A stretch of DNA of 64,000 nt from Hirudinaria manillensis (taxonomy: Eukaryota > Annelida > Clitellata > Hirudinida > Hirudinidae): the NCBI GenBank assembly GCA_034509925.1, contig CM067538.1:3773001-3837000 (forward strand), written 5' to 3'. Numbering within the stretch: the stretch's first letter is position 1; the number at the start of each line of letters is the position of its first letter. The notes below the pieces were generated by a model, which was not told where the DNA came from, made no database searches, and was given only the letters and a program-made list of their open reading frames with translations. Below are positions 41,630-55,000 of the stretch, one piece after another. Position numbers and translations under genes: made by a program.

Positions 41630-44590
41630 TGAGAGGGGATTAGTCCGAAAATATTAGGAAGATATTATTTTTCATCATCTCAAATATTGCAGAATTATCT
41701 CCCGGATGACTAGATAGAAATAATAAATAAAGCGACATTAGTTTTTACATTGCTGTTATTACATGTTATTAGATGTTTATGGAACATTTTTATTTGGTGC
41801 AAATAGAAGGACATTTTAATTTTCGGACAATGGGCTGTTCTGGCAACTTAATGATGACGACGAAAATGGCGAGTGCAAACGGATTTAAGGGAAACTCTTT
41901 CGTGGGCTGGAAGCATTGCGACGTTGGTGGACCAATTTATTACAAGAACAACTTATAAAAAAATAAACATTAATTTCATAATATTATAAAAAAACGTTTG
42001 CTAATTTGTGCTGGAAGGTAAGTATAATGCACGATTTATCGTGATAAAATATTTTTACGTTAACGACTCGACGAAATATTTATGCCACGACACCATGCTA
42101 TCTATTTTGAACAATATTTCATGTTTATATATTTTTAAATTGACAAATCATTTAAATTAATTAGATAAACCATACGAGAGATCGCATGTGCTCAAGTCAC
42201 ATCACAAAATATTATCGTCCTTGCCTTGGTTGTGGTCAGCATCACCATTAACATAGCCACGACCGTAATCGATGTTGTCGTCGTCGTCATTGTCGCCCAA
42301 ACTTTAAGTTCTAAAGGGTTCCCCAACGCTACTTGAAAGTTTCGTTCATTTTATATAGCCGCACCAATTTGTCAAATTACAAATGACTTGACCTTAAATG
42401 CTTAATAAAAATCCCGGTGTGCCCTTTTTATGTAACAGCTGTAAATAAATGCCACAAATAATTTCTGTATTTTATGTCACTATTTATTGCTTAGCGATAT
42501 TTTATCTTCAAAATAATCCCGCCTTTATGAAACATTTTTCTTTGACACAGCTTTAAAGATGGAGAAGGTGATCGATGTTCCAATGGTTTTTTTTGAATTA
42601 TAATATTGTAAGTTATTGCAATTAATTTGTAATGATATAATATTTTGACCGCCTAAGGGCAGTTGCATGACAAAGTAAAATAAAATGGTAGTTAGTTCCA
42701 TGGAGTCAGATAATGCTATTAGTGATATTTTGAACATTTTATGTACATAAATAATAATAAAATTAGATCGAGTGATCCATCAATGAGTTTGTATTTGTTT
42801 ATTTATTTTTTCTGAATTTCTGTTCTTTTTGTCTTATATATCCGAATAATTGCAAGACCATCAATCATAGCATTTAAGATAGCAAATGTAGTTACTTGCA
42901 AACAAAACTAAGGAGCGAATGTTACACAAATCTCGGTTTTCTTAACAGTTTAATGTTACGACTAGGATATTTTAATGGTTCTGCCATTTACATGACACCC
43001 TTATCGAGTGCGACTGCTGCTATTATTACCAATTATGATGCACAGGATCTACATGTCCGATATTAATTAATCAATATTGACTAATAATGAAAATAAGTGA
43101 TCCGATCACACAATAATCTCTGACAGATCAAAACTAAAGAAAATTTATCAATGATTTATCTATATTTTTTCAGTCAGCCATTTTAAGTTTACTACTAAAG
43201 TTTAAATCTGTTAAATGTCTTTTATTTAAATTTGTTTGTTCATCAATTTATTTATTCATGTTTCTGTTTGTCATTTCCAAAACTTAAATTACGTACAACA
43301 ATAAATTCTAGGCAATTTGAAGCAAATGGTTTGCCAAATAATAAGCATATCGGAGAGCAATAGGAGTGGAACACTGAAAAGAAGTGGAACAAAAGTTAAA
43401 AACAAAACAGCAATAGTAATAAGAGTAAAGGGATGACAACAACTGCATCTCACATACTTAAAAATCATCACATATCATTAAACTAATAAACAAATAAACA
43501 AAAAAACTAAGAATTATGCATAATTTATTTCATTTATATCAAACAGTCAATAATAACAATGGATATATTAATGAAATTAAAATAAATCACAAATAATTTA
43601 AAAGTAGACATTATTCATCACACTTTCTTGCTAAAAATAAATATCGGTTATATATAAAAAATATCGTAAATATAAAAGTATCAAATATTTTCGAAAATAT
43701 CACCACATTTTTTATCATTGGCGGGTTGTGAAGATGACACTTATTCGCTGCTTGCAAGAGGCAACCCACTTGTTTATAACATGCTGTGATTGTTCATGAT
43801 ACCAAAACAATAGTAAATTAATAAATTGTCGATAATTAATCGTTGTTCATGATGCCTCGCCATACATCCGCCGCTACAATCCATCCTATGTTATCATTGA
43901 ATTTACGATGCATCCTTAAGAGGTTCCGATGCTACAAATACGATTTTTTCCCCTGCTTTTTATGACTCCGGAATAAGGACCTGCTATCTGACCAACCTCA
44001 GCATGTGTTCAACTGCATTTACATTTATTTCCATGCTAATTAACTTTGTCTGTGTGTTGTTATTTTTATTTAAGATGTTTTCAACTTTGATTATATGCAA
44101 ACGTATATAGATAACATGTACAAATATTGTGTACCAAATGACTTTATTAACTTGAGTGGTGGGGATAATCACTTACGAAGTGATTTCACATCAATAATCA
44201 TGATTTTATATTTTGGAAATCAGAAATTTTTTTTTTTGAGGATTATACACATATATTTTCATGAATCTTTTATTTATTTATTTTTATAAACAAAATGAAG
44301 GGTCATCTGATGATCACTTACTCAATTTTGTACAGCGATTGTCAGCAGAAAATAGAGTGAAACAGAAACAGAGCATGCCAGGGGGACGTGTCGTGGAATG
44401 ATCGAGGGCACTCATTAGGAGAGAATAATATTGTCAAATTCTCTCAGACGTCCTAAGCATTTACAGAGATTGGTGATATCAAGACTGTAAATGAATTGCT
44501 GTTCGCATTTTATTCATCATGATAGGGATTAAAGTTATTGAGTTAAATATTAAATTAACTATTAAATATTGAGTAGGCAGATGCTTACAC
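41630..44590. other. AT-rich stretch, no gene seen
   Basis: Short ORFs on both strands have no conserved motifs. Scattered ATC/GTC trinucleotide runs (about 42230-42295). Nothing else is supported. Confidence 0.35.
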
Positions 44591-44599
44591 AAGTGAAAA

Positions 44600-45800
44600 T
44601 ATTATTTAATTTCCAAAATATATGCACAAAAATATAGTGTCGACAGAAAATTAAGTTTACTTAATGGGGAGGTAGTTATTAAGGTTTGAAGATAAAACGC
44701 ACTATTTGAAGCGAGAAAATGTTGCTGAGTTAATGATGTCAAATGGTAGTGAGTACCAGGGTTTGATAATTCGGTTGATGAAGAGATGCTGCCTGTGACT
44801 GGTGGAACATTTCTCTTGGCGTAAGCGAAGGGGATGACCACGGGTTCCGGAGGCTAGAAACTTAGGGAATTGTGGAATGCTACATTTAGCGAGACCATGG
44901 ACTATTTTATAGCATAGGCATAAACCGTAGATGAGGCGTCGATGTTCGAGGTTTTTAAGTCCAAGTCGTTGTAGCAGACGCTATAGTGTGGCAGTGCTCT
45001 GAAACCGGGGATGGATCTTGTGAAATATTTTTGTATTCTTTCAATTTTCATCATAAGCTGCTTGGTATGTGGGCTCCAGACTGTACAGAGGAATAGTATT
45101 CGAGGATTGGTCGGACATAGGTGCAATAAGCTCCGGTTAAGACATTTTTGTCTTTCGGAAATATTTGAGAAGCAGTCTCAATCTTACAAATGCTTTATCG
45201 ACAATATTATTGATATGAGCCTTGTAGGTGAGTCCATTGTCAATGAGGACACCGAGATCCTGGTATTGCCAGATAAAGGTAAGATTCGTGAAGCAATTGT
45301 ATAATTACATAGTGGAATTCTCATAAGTGCTGTCTTAATGGAGAGTTGAATTTCTAAGGAGCTAGCTGTAATTGCCATTTGTTGCTCCATAATACCAACC
45401 TGTCAACAACAGTCTGCAGGGAAGACTTTGAGGAAGTGATGATTTTTAGTAGAGTTTGACATCGTCCGCAAATAATTTAAATTGGACGGAGTTATAGATA
45501 AGTGTGTCAGTAACATCGTTTATATAAATGAGGAAGAGTGTAGGTTCTAGGACGCTCCCTTGAGGCACGCCACTGACTTCTTAACCGTTATTGGACAGGT
45601 GGCCATTCATTTTGACTGCCTGAGTTCGATTAGATAAAAATGCCTCAAGCCATGAAAGCAGGTTGCCTGAGATGCCATAAGCTTGACTTTTGGGCACCAG
45701 TCAAAGGCTTTCTTAAAGTCAAAGTATATGATATCTGTGCCGTGGTGCAATTGACAATGGCCAATCATCTCAACGAATTTTGGCTGTAACAATCTCAATA
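44600..45800 (-). mobile_element. CR1-like non-LTR retrotransposon fragment
   Basis: The minus strand encodes, with frame changes, DIIYFDFKKAFD (about 45735-45700), [10 protein letters not shown] (about 45580-45550), LFLIYINDV and [11 protein letters not shown] (about 45480-45455), the palm motifs of a CR1/Jockey-type reverse transcriptase. Further on come VRPILEYYSSVQS and, near 44770-44700, KPWYSLPFDIINSATFSRFK, the usual C terminus of CR1-type ORF2. 5'-truncated and dead. A third retrotransposon lineage, distinct from families X and Y. Confidence 0.85.
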
Positions 45801-48056
45801 AGCAACGACATGAAACACCTTTTGCTCACTTTTAACAATAATATTTTTTCAAACATTTTGTTGTTAAATTTGTTTCAATGGGGAGCAGACTTGAAGTATT
45901 GGCACTTAAGTACAAATAAAGTATGACACCTCAACTATGTTTATTTGAGCATCATCTGTCCAGGATCATTGATGTTTTAAATGACAACTTTGATTGCGAG
46001 GTTCTTTGGAGCGGAAGTTGTGTTTGGGAGCAGTTTGTCAGGGGACTTTTCGTCAAGGATTGTAACTTCTTTTGTCCTGGTTTTATTGTTTTTCAAGTAA
46101 TGGTATTGGTATCTGAAAACAGAAGTCTGGTGTGAACCTTTCATTCGTCCTGCGGAACTAAAAAGTCTTTTAATTTTCTTAATTTTCAATTAAGATTAAC
46201 AATATTGTTAATAACCATTATAGTGAGGATTTTATTATCACTTAATGCAATAAAGTCATTATTCACATTATAATTACATGACCTACCTTTGCATTCAGAT
46301 AACGTTAGTATTCAGAATCTTTGATATTGTTCTTATTGAGTCTAAGTCTAGCGTGCTTCTACTTCAACGTTTTCAGAAGTTCTGACCATTCTTTTGCTTG
46401 TGGACAAACTACAGTAGCTTTAGCATAGAGTTTTACAGAAACAGATTCTTACGTTTACCATCTTCTAAATTGTCCAAAATTATCCAAAATATTTCTAAAA
46501 TTAAAATTATCTAATCTTATGTGATTTTTCCCGAAAAGCAACAAAATCAGTTATGTCCTTTTGATTCAATAATTTCTTCTCATACAATAAAATAAATGAA
46601 AGACTTTCAGAGCAAATTCTTAAGTTGAATGAATGCCCGCATTACTGTGTCCTGTATTAAGGTTGATTAATTCTCTGTAAACACCTTCGCTACGTGGCTT
46701 GATTACAAGACAATGATGATAGTGACGAGGGTCACAATCCAACACATTGCTTGCAAACCGTTATCATTAATGTTTTCCTAATAAATAAACAAGAAAAGTT
46801 TACATTAACTCATTCAATCATTCAATCTTATTGGCAGTAAAAAGCATGGCAAAAGCCAGATTAAAATAATAATTCACCATTTTTATACCGCCATTAGAAT
46901 GTTTTTATTCCAACATTTGTGTAATGTCTCGTTGCAATTTCTCCAATTCGCATCCAAATTTTCATTGTCTATTAAGCTGTCAGCAATTAAACGAATTTCA
47001 TCAATTCGGTCATCTATCAATGTTTCCCGAAATTAAAACGTATCGTTGCCATGCAATAAAAATCTAAATATAATATTTATTGCCATAAATTACTTCAGAG
47101 TTCTTACTGCTACAAAAAGCAGCATGGTGAAGGATGGTTTAAAACGTTAAAATTAATGTTTATGTCTTGTATGATTTTAAATTTAATGTGAGCAGAATTA
47201 CAACATTTTAAATACTTGTAATTGAGTTAGTGAAAATAAAACAGCCTATTATCTAACAATGAAATGAAAGAATTGACTGAAATTTTGCTTAATTGAATAA
47301 ATAAAATTCCGTGGGATTAATTCTCAGTTTGAGAATGCCAATCACAAACTGAATGAAAAAGATGTTATTTTATTGTGCAGTATTTTGTTAAAAAACATGT
47401 CCTACATTTTTGTTATTATTTTAAATTATTATTATTGTCGTTACTGTCATTTTATTAAGCAACAGTCCTCTTGGTTTTGTTTTACCAGAATAATTGCTGG
47501 GAAATGAAAATGATTTGTATAGAGGAAAACTCTGGCACGAGGATGGAAGAGGTGAAAGATAAGAATCTGCTGATGCATTTAATGAGGGAGGATAACTCAT
47601 CTCCTTGCAAACGATTCTGATATAAAATTCTGTGCATTTCCTGGCCCTTAGACATGAAAACGTTTTTGCCAAAAACTGTTACTAACAACAACAAAAAAGA
47701 AATTTATATAAACGCCAAGGTTATCATCAAACTATATTTCATTGTCAAAGATTATTTAGCAGTTGTCTTTTTTTTTATAAACAAAAACCTTTTTTTGAAA
47801 CTTCAAATTTTCTTAAATTGAATTTTTAAATAAATATTTAATTATATTAAAGTATGTTAATGATTCAAATATCAAATAATTGAATGTAATAAACAATGAT
47901 GTTACTATATGAATACATCGCTTATATCGAAAAAAATGGGGGGAAAAAATCAAACGAGGCGTGAATGTCTTAAAGAGTGATCTCAAATTCAATTAGAGAT
48001 ATGATTTCATCATTGAGCGGTTGAAATGATGGTGTCGATAGTGATAATGGTTAGGG

Positions 48057-48097
48057 TGGAGGGATGGAGGGACGGATGGATAGATAAGTGGATGGAT
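48057..48097. repeat. Degenerate (GGAT)n array
   Basis: GGAGGGATGGAGGGACGGATGG-type tetranucleotides (shown in degenerate form), similar to 33358-33465. Confidence 0.65.
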
Positions 48098-48617
48098 TGA
48101 AAGAAGGCACGGAAAGGCCTTTAGCGTTTGATGACAACCAGTCAAATAAATTGGAGTCGTCATGGTTATAAAGATTTGTGAGAGTTATAAAGATGATGGT
48201 AATGGTGATGATGACAGGAGCGAGTACGACGATTGCCTATAATCACCATATAATAAACTGATTATTTATGACATCATTAATGTCATTAATTATTAAAAGC
48301 GTCATTAATTATTTATAGGCTCGCTGAGAAAGCGAGGTAGAAGACACATATAATGTCGTCAGATTCAAATTTTATTTTCTTTATTTTTTATAGGAAAGAA
48401 ACTTTCAAGAAAACATGCGAAACTCGATAAATCTCACATTTTTCTCCGAGTACTCGAATGCGGTTGCCATCTGATTATTCAAGTCCTCTTCTATCAATTT
48501 CACGCTTTACTAATTTGTTGAATTTAACATTTCAGTTGTTAAAATCAAATCAAATTTATAATTTAAAATTACATCGAAATAAGCCGCTGCTGTAGACACC
48601 AGCCGCCAAGTCACCAC

Positions 48618-48632
48618 GGGGGGGGGGGGGGG
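48618..48632. repeat. Homopolymer G15
   Basis: Fifteen consecutive G after TCACCAC. A long G run is rare in such AT-rich DNA and may also mark an assembly-sensitive site. Confidence 0.85.
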
Positions 48633-51600
48633 ATTAATCATGCATAATTTAAGAGTTCCTTAGAAATATCATACGCATGTCAAGAATTTCAGAGGAGAAA
48701 ATTGACGATTTTCCACTTTCACCTAAAAATTCAATGGATTCAAGTTGAAAGGTTTGTGCCACATGAGAATTTCGAAGAAGAAAGGAATGACATGTTCCAA
48801 TAAAATCCGGTTGATATTTCATGGTTTTTCACTTTTTATTCGGTTTTCGGAGAATGGTTATTCCGTGCATGTTTGTAATTATATATTACATCGATTGCAA
48901 CATTGCATCATTCTCAAATAAATTTTTCTCTGCAAAGTTCAGCAACTATTTGCATAGTAACCGTTTTAAATCCTTAGCGATTAATCACTATCTTTCTCGT
49001 CGTCAATTTCTCCAGAAAAGTCCCTAACCGTTCATCTTCATCAAGATGTCAATAGTGTGTTCCTATGTAGAGCAACTTAGCATCATTAAGTGATTCACCC
49101 ATCTCTCTGAGACACCAAGGACTTTCATTCTTTTTCTATTAATTGCTGCATTTTGAACTCGTTCAAAAATTAATATTGTTAATTGTTAGTGTTATTGTAA
49201 TAATAATAATAAGTATAATAACAATTTTTAAACAATTATTATAATAATATGCATTATACTATTATTTACTATTATTAAAACTAAAAAAAATTGAACTGCG
49301 AGGAAATTTTCTCATTAAAAGTCCTTTTTCTAAACAATTCTTTGATTTCCTTCCAGGAAATATTGGAGATTAAAAATGCGTTTCAATTTAATGTTTCAAT
49401 CTAATATTGCTTGGCCATGATTTAGGACGAAAGGAGATTTCCAATTTTGCCTGCTCACAATTTTGAACCATTTTTTTTTATTTTAAACGAACATATGCTG
49501 CTCAAAAATGAAATTATAAAACAACTCATAAAAGTTCCAATCAATCGTTATATTTTGCGATATCATAAATTTTATTGTAAGTTATTAATTTTAGATAATG
49601 CATCCGATATCATCAGTTAAAAAGCTATTGAAAATTTGTACCAAAGAAAACATTAAATAAATAATTATGAAGGAAAGAAAATGCAACACATTCTGTCACT
49701 GTTTACCTTTGACTTCCGAGCCAGAAATAAATCAATAAATCAGATCAAGCGTCGCTCTTTTCAGAAATACATTTGTAATGTTATTATTTATTTTCAGGAT
49801 TAATTTTTATATCGGCATTTATTTTTAAAATACGATTTAGTTTTTGTGCCCAGCGTTTATCTTTAATATCAACATTGACATTCAAAGTGGGTCTGCGACT
49901 CCGAATCATTTTAAATTATTTTGTATTCTAATTTACAGACGACCTAAAAACAAAACGTAATCCTTCTCTATTACGTCTGTAATTATTTTATTTAAAAACG
50001 GTTCGAATTATTGTTATAATTACCATAATAATAAAATGATGACGATGACGACAATTCTAATTATTATCGTTACCGTTGAAGAAATCGGAGGGTTAGTTCA
50101 ATCTTTGAAACTTAAAAACATGAGAAGGTGATGTTGTATCCTGATGACCCTGATGTTCTGTTTGTCCTGCTGTTACCGGTGTTCCTTGTTGTTTATCTAA
50201 TTAGGTGAAATCGTCGTTCCCATAAATAAGCCCCTATTCTGACTAGTTGAGATGTTTTGCCAGCAAGAGTCATCAAAAAGAGGTCACCCTATCCAGGAAA
50301 ATGTTATTTGTCGTTTTTTTCTATCAACCGTCATAGTTTTGTCACTTATTTGTTATTATTGCCCAAGGCGCTATTTTGCGTGACCTCATTTTCCAGAATA
50401 CCCACCAAAATTTTTCGATTTTCTCCATAGAGGATGATCACTGACTATTTTACTATGTTTACCTAATTAACTATAAATTTTCTTCGCATATTCCTAAATA
50501 GGTTTATTTTAATGCTAACCATCATTTCTTTTGAAGAAATTTGCCACCCTAATCTTTGAGCTGCAGCCTGCAATTTCACTTTTCAAATAATAATAGTATT
50601 CCTATTATCATTATTTTTTATAATATCTAAAATATTTATAATATCAAAGGGGCCCTACTCAAAAATGTACAACGCTTTTACAAATTGTTGCTGGGTGAAA
50701 CATTACGTGTGAGTATCAAGAGACGCCATTGTGCATAAATCCAGTTCTTACGAGTTGTTGCTCCTTTAATGGCCGCCAAAAACTTCTTTAAGATCTTCTG
50801 GGGATTTTTTGGAAACAACATTCTATTTTAGTACTGTTGTTTGGAATTCTAAATAAATGTTCGTGGTCATGTTCTTCATATAGGTTAAAGGATGATGATG
50901 ACGACCATAACAGTTATAAAATCGTAACAATCGTTTTCAGAAATTTGGAATATCCCTCGCTTCTTCAATTTTCAGATATTTATATAATTTTTTTTTTAAA
51001 TTCTTTGTAAGTATAAGGTATTTGAGGTTCTAATTATAAATTCGTGATTTGCTTTTTTTTTCTTTTCATTAAACACCTAGGCGCCATCCGTGAACAGATT
51101 TATGTATTTATCGAAAATATCTCTATTTTAGTTCGAAAATACAAGTCCCAGATATTTATTATTCCACGTCATGAAGAAGCCGAGAGTTTTCACCTTCGCT
51201 GGAAAACCGAGGCGGAACTAATCGACACGAAAACCAAAGAGAGCCTCGCAGAGTCGAAGTTTGCCTACTTTTCTTCAGTAACAGTTATAAAGAAGCCAAT
51301 AAAAGCTTTTTTCGTTCCACTCCAGGCAATAAGGACAGACTTAACTAGACCAACCAGAGCTTCTCCTAGCCGAAGATAACGTCGGGTCCAGAGGGTAAGA
51401 GCGACGGGGTCATTGGGCTAATCCTTGAATTCCCCAACCCCTCCCAACCGCTCCTCGAAAAGAATTACGGGGTAAAAGTCGATAATTTACTGTTGAATGA
51501 AATAATTGTTCTAAAATCTATTCAAGTTCATTGAAAATCGTCTTGAAATTGCTTACCTGTTGCCAGTACAACATCACAGCCATCATCATTATCGTCGTCG

Positions 51601-51663
51601 TCTCACGTTCCTCAGAGCAGAAACAAGTGATAGAAGTACTCCCGACAAGTATTTCCTCTACGC

Positions 51664-52007
51664 ATGAGCGATCGTCTCTGGTCGCGTGACAAGGACCGAT
51701 GGAGTGTGATGGAGGTAGCAACGTTGATGATGATGATCGCTATCATCCTCATCACCATAGGTGGAAATGTTTTGGTGGTGATGTCCGTATTCACATACAA
51801 ACCACTGAGAAACGTACAAAACTTCTATATCGTCTCCCTGGCCTGCACCGACCTCATGCTGGCAGTCCTGGTAATGCCCTTTCATATCACCTACTGGATT
51901 GTTGGCCGATGGACTCTTGGGCATTTCTTCTGCAACGTGTGGGCCACCTGTGATGTTCTCATGTGCACCGCCTCCATTCTCAACCTGTGCGCCATTGCCA
52001 TCGACAG
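51664..52007 (+). CDS. Receptor exon 1 (TM1-TM3)
   Basis: Starts at ATG 51664, eleven codons after an in-frame TAG. A second in-frame ATG (51709) starts at MEVATL, almost at TM1, and could be used instead. Ends within the DRY motif. Confidence 0.85.
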
Positions 52008-55000
52008 GTAGGAAATAAGTTAATTAACATAAAATTAATAAAGAATTGTGCAAATTCTTAAAATTACTTCCTAATTACTAAATTTTACCGTTTATCATCG
52101 TGACACAAATCATTCAAAATCACATTGGGTTACTAACGAGTTCAAATCTTCAGACGCCACGACATATCATCTGTTCATTACGCAAGCGCGGAATTTTCAT
52201 TTCATTTATTCCAGTATTTTTAACAATTTTTTTAACGATATTATTGAATCCAGAAATGTATTAATTAAAAAATGTAAAAAGGTCTCAACATTTACGTCTA
52301 AAGTTTTCAAACGAATTCGGGAAACCCCAAAAAAATTCCTTTACCAATCTCTCCTGAAAATTTTCAAGATTTTGTTGGTCTGCAACAGCGTCTTTGCGGG
52401 TGTCCAAATCAGTAGTCCGTTTGGAATTTGCTCCCATGAACTCCATTCGTAAAATGAGATTAAGGCAGTGGCAGCAATCCTATCCCATCCATCGAGGTAT
52501 GTGGGCATATTAGAATTGGTAGTTTTGATGAACATTGTCAAGGTGGCTCCCAAGGTGTCTGACACCATAGCTACGTCCCATATAAAGCAACATTCGCTGT
52601 TTTACGCACATAAATCAGAGATTCTTAACCTTTCGACGGTGGGGATACATGTCTCTCTTTTCGTTGGATATCCCTTTTGACTCTTCTTTCAGTCAGTGCT
52701 ATCTCTAGCTTCTTTATAGTGGAGTCTTGAGTGACGAGGAGCTTTCATTCCACTACAATTCTGGTCGGTCTAGCCTACGAGACTCCGTCTTATCGCAACT
52801 TGTTTTGTAAATTATATTTTCCGACGGATTGAAGAGCAAAAGATTTGAAATTCAGAGGCATAAAATAGCAGAACGTACTTTCGCACAGTAATGGATGGAG
52901 TTGGAGATGGACCGACATCTTCCACCAGCCATAAATTTGGCACCAGTGATTCCGGGTTTCTGAACCATAAACTCTTCAGCGGTTTGTTCTCCTTGTGTGA
53001 TGACACATGGCTGGTTTTTTGCCGAACCGTTTTACTTCACTGGCGACCAACGTATCCCCAAGCAATATATAATGCCAAGAAATTTTAAAATTTTAAATAA
53101 TTAACTTGTTTTGCGTGTTATTCTTAATTAATACAATGTGAAAATTGTTTTGTTCGGAAATTATTAGTGAAATTATTTCATAAGATGATCACAATATAAC
53201 TATTTCAAGCGGTTCTAATTCAAGATCGCCTAAAAAATTCGAAATTTTGTGGGAGAAATACATTGAGAACTTCATTTTTAATTGTTAGTTATTAATATTA
53301 TTAATGTTATTTTAGTTTGAGTAGCTTTTTAAAAATCACTACCGCAAATCGTAATGAGATTAAAGAATTTTACGCTCAAATGATTCATTCAACGCTTGAC
53401 TTCCACATGAATTATGAAATAAATTTGATTTCACTTATTTTATTAAATATGACATTCATTTATTGAATTATTGACATTTATTTACATTATTAGCATTTAT
53501 TTACATTATTTATTTACATTAACACGTTATATTTATTTTATTACAAAGAAATGATCAGTTCAGTTTTTAGTTATAAATAAATATTTTCCATGTTTAACAA
53601 TCATTATTATAATTATAATATTAATAATAATAATAATACTTATTTCAAAAATTCCTTTGAAATGCTGTTTATGATTCGACATTTTCTGTCTATTGAAATT
53701 ATTTCATTTGTTGGTTTCATATTAGAGAACATACTCGTTTGACCAAATCTAGAAAGAAACACACAATAATCAATCCCATTCTTGATTATAGTAAGTCGCA
53801 ATAAGTATTTCTTATCATATTTATACATTTCAACAACATTGTGTCAAACGGTCATGGTGTGTTCGCCATAATTGCTGAAACAGAACATAGGCTAATATTA
53901 TTTCTGTAATCAATGTTGCTTAATAAATTTAATAATATAAATATTTAAATAAATTTTTTAAAAAATAAATAAACAGGAATTTTTTATTTCTAATTTGATA
54001 GTTTTAATTACTTCATCGTCCTTTCTAACCCGTAAAGAAAGTAAATTTCACTTATTAATTAGCATTTAATATTTATATTTAATATTATGCATAATATATA
54101 CATTATATTTTTAACGTTATGCAATATTATGCAATGTGAAATTAACAGAATATAAGGTTTCATTTTAATAGACAACTGTTGCTACATTTTTACTTAAAAA
54201 GTTGTTAAACCTGAATAACAGTTATACATTTGTTTTTTATGTTTCCAGTGAAAGATCACATTTCCGAATGATTTTTCGATCACATCTGATAAGATAAAGC
54301 ATCTCTGATGAAATTTTGAGCCCTTGAAATCTTAAATTACATTCATCGATTATTTTGCCGCACAAGAAAAAAATTCATCGTTTAAATATTCTCAACCAGT
54401 TTTATTTAGTTACAATTATGATTACTAAGACGCTGATATTAAGTTATAATTATAACTCTAAAGAAATAATATGCTTATGTGACGGATGGATAACGCTCCT
54501 ACAAGAGGCAGTAGCGGCAATAAGCTGTTATGTGCGGTGTTCGATACCCCACCTGCAATTAAGAAGGGCCTTCATATCCCATCGTATCGGATGTATGTAT
54601 AAAGCACTCAAAAGATCGGATGATCATTTAATTTATCCAAAAAATGGATGCGAATAATATCAGTTATTTTCAATTTCTATTTTCGATTAGTAAACGTTGT
54701 GAGTCCATTTTGTCATCTTTTTTTTATATTTATTGTTGGTTAAGTGTTTCAAATAAATACAGCCTCAGGTGATGTTTTCAAAAGTTTTTTCAAAGGCTAC
54801 CGAATCCCTTTAAGTTCTCAATGTTCCAGAATATTCTTAAAATCAATCTCCGAAGATTCCCCCCTGACCTATAAAGTGATTTTATTTTAGCATTTTAGCA
54901 TTTTAGTTTCGACTTTCTAGGAAAAAAAAAATTCGAGAAAAATGTCAAGATTAAATTTTTTTTTGTTTATGAGTTTGAAATTGTATTATGTATTGGTAAG

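Larger units (their letters stand above)
45801..51663. other. Gene-poor AT-rich stretch upstream of the amine receptor
   Basis: No coding gene recognised over almost 6 kb. Contains a GATG array (48057-48097), a G15 run (48618-48632), and dispersed GAT runs. A GT donor-like GGTAAGAG at 51394 preceded by a pyrimidine-rich AG near 51325 could bound a 5' untranslated exon of the receptor. An acceptor-like TTGCCAG at 51561-51567 precedes the receptor's first coding exon. Confidence 0.4.

Noticed and set aside
51044..51379. 111-codon plus-strand ORF upstream of the receptor
   Set aside because: No receptor-like or other motif, and the frame does not continue into the first receptor exon; at most part of it is untranslated exon.
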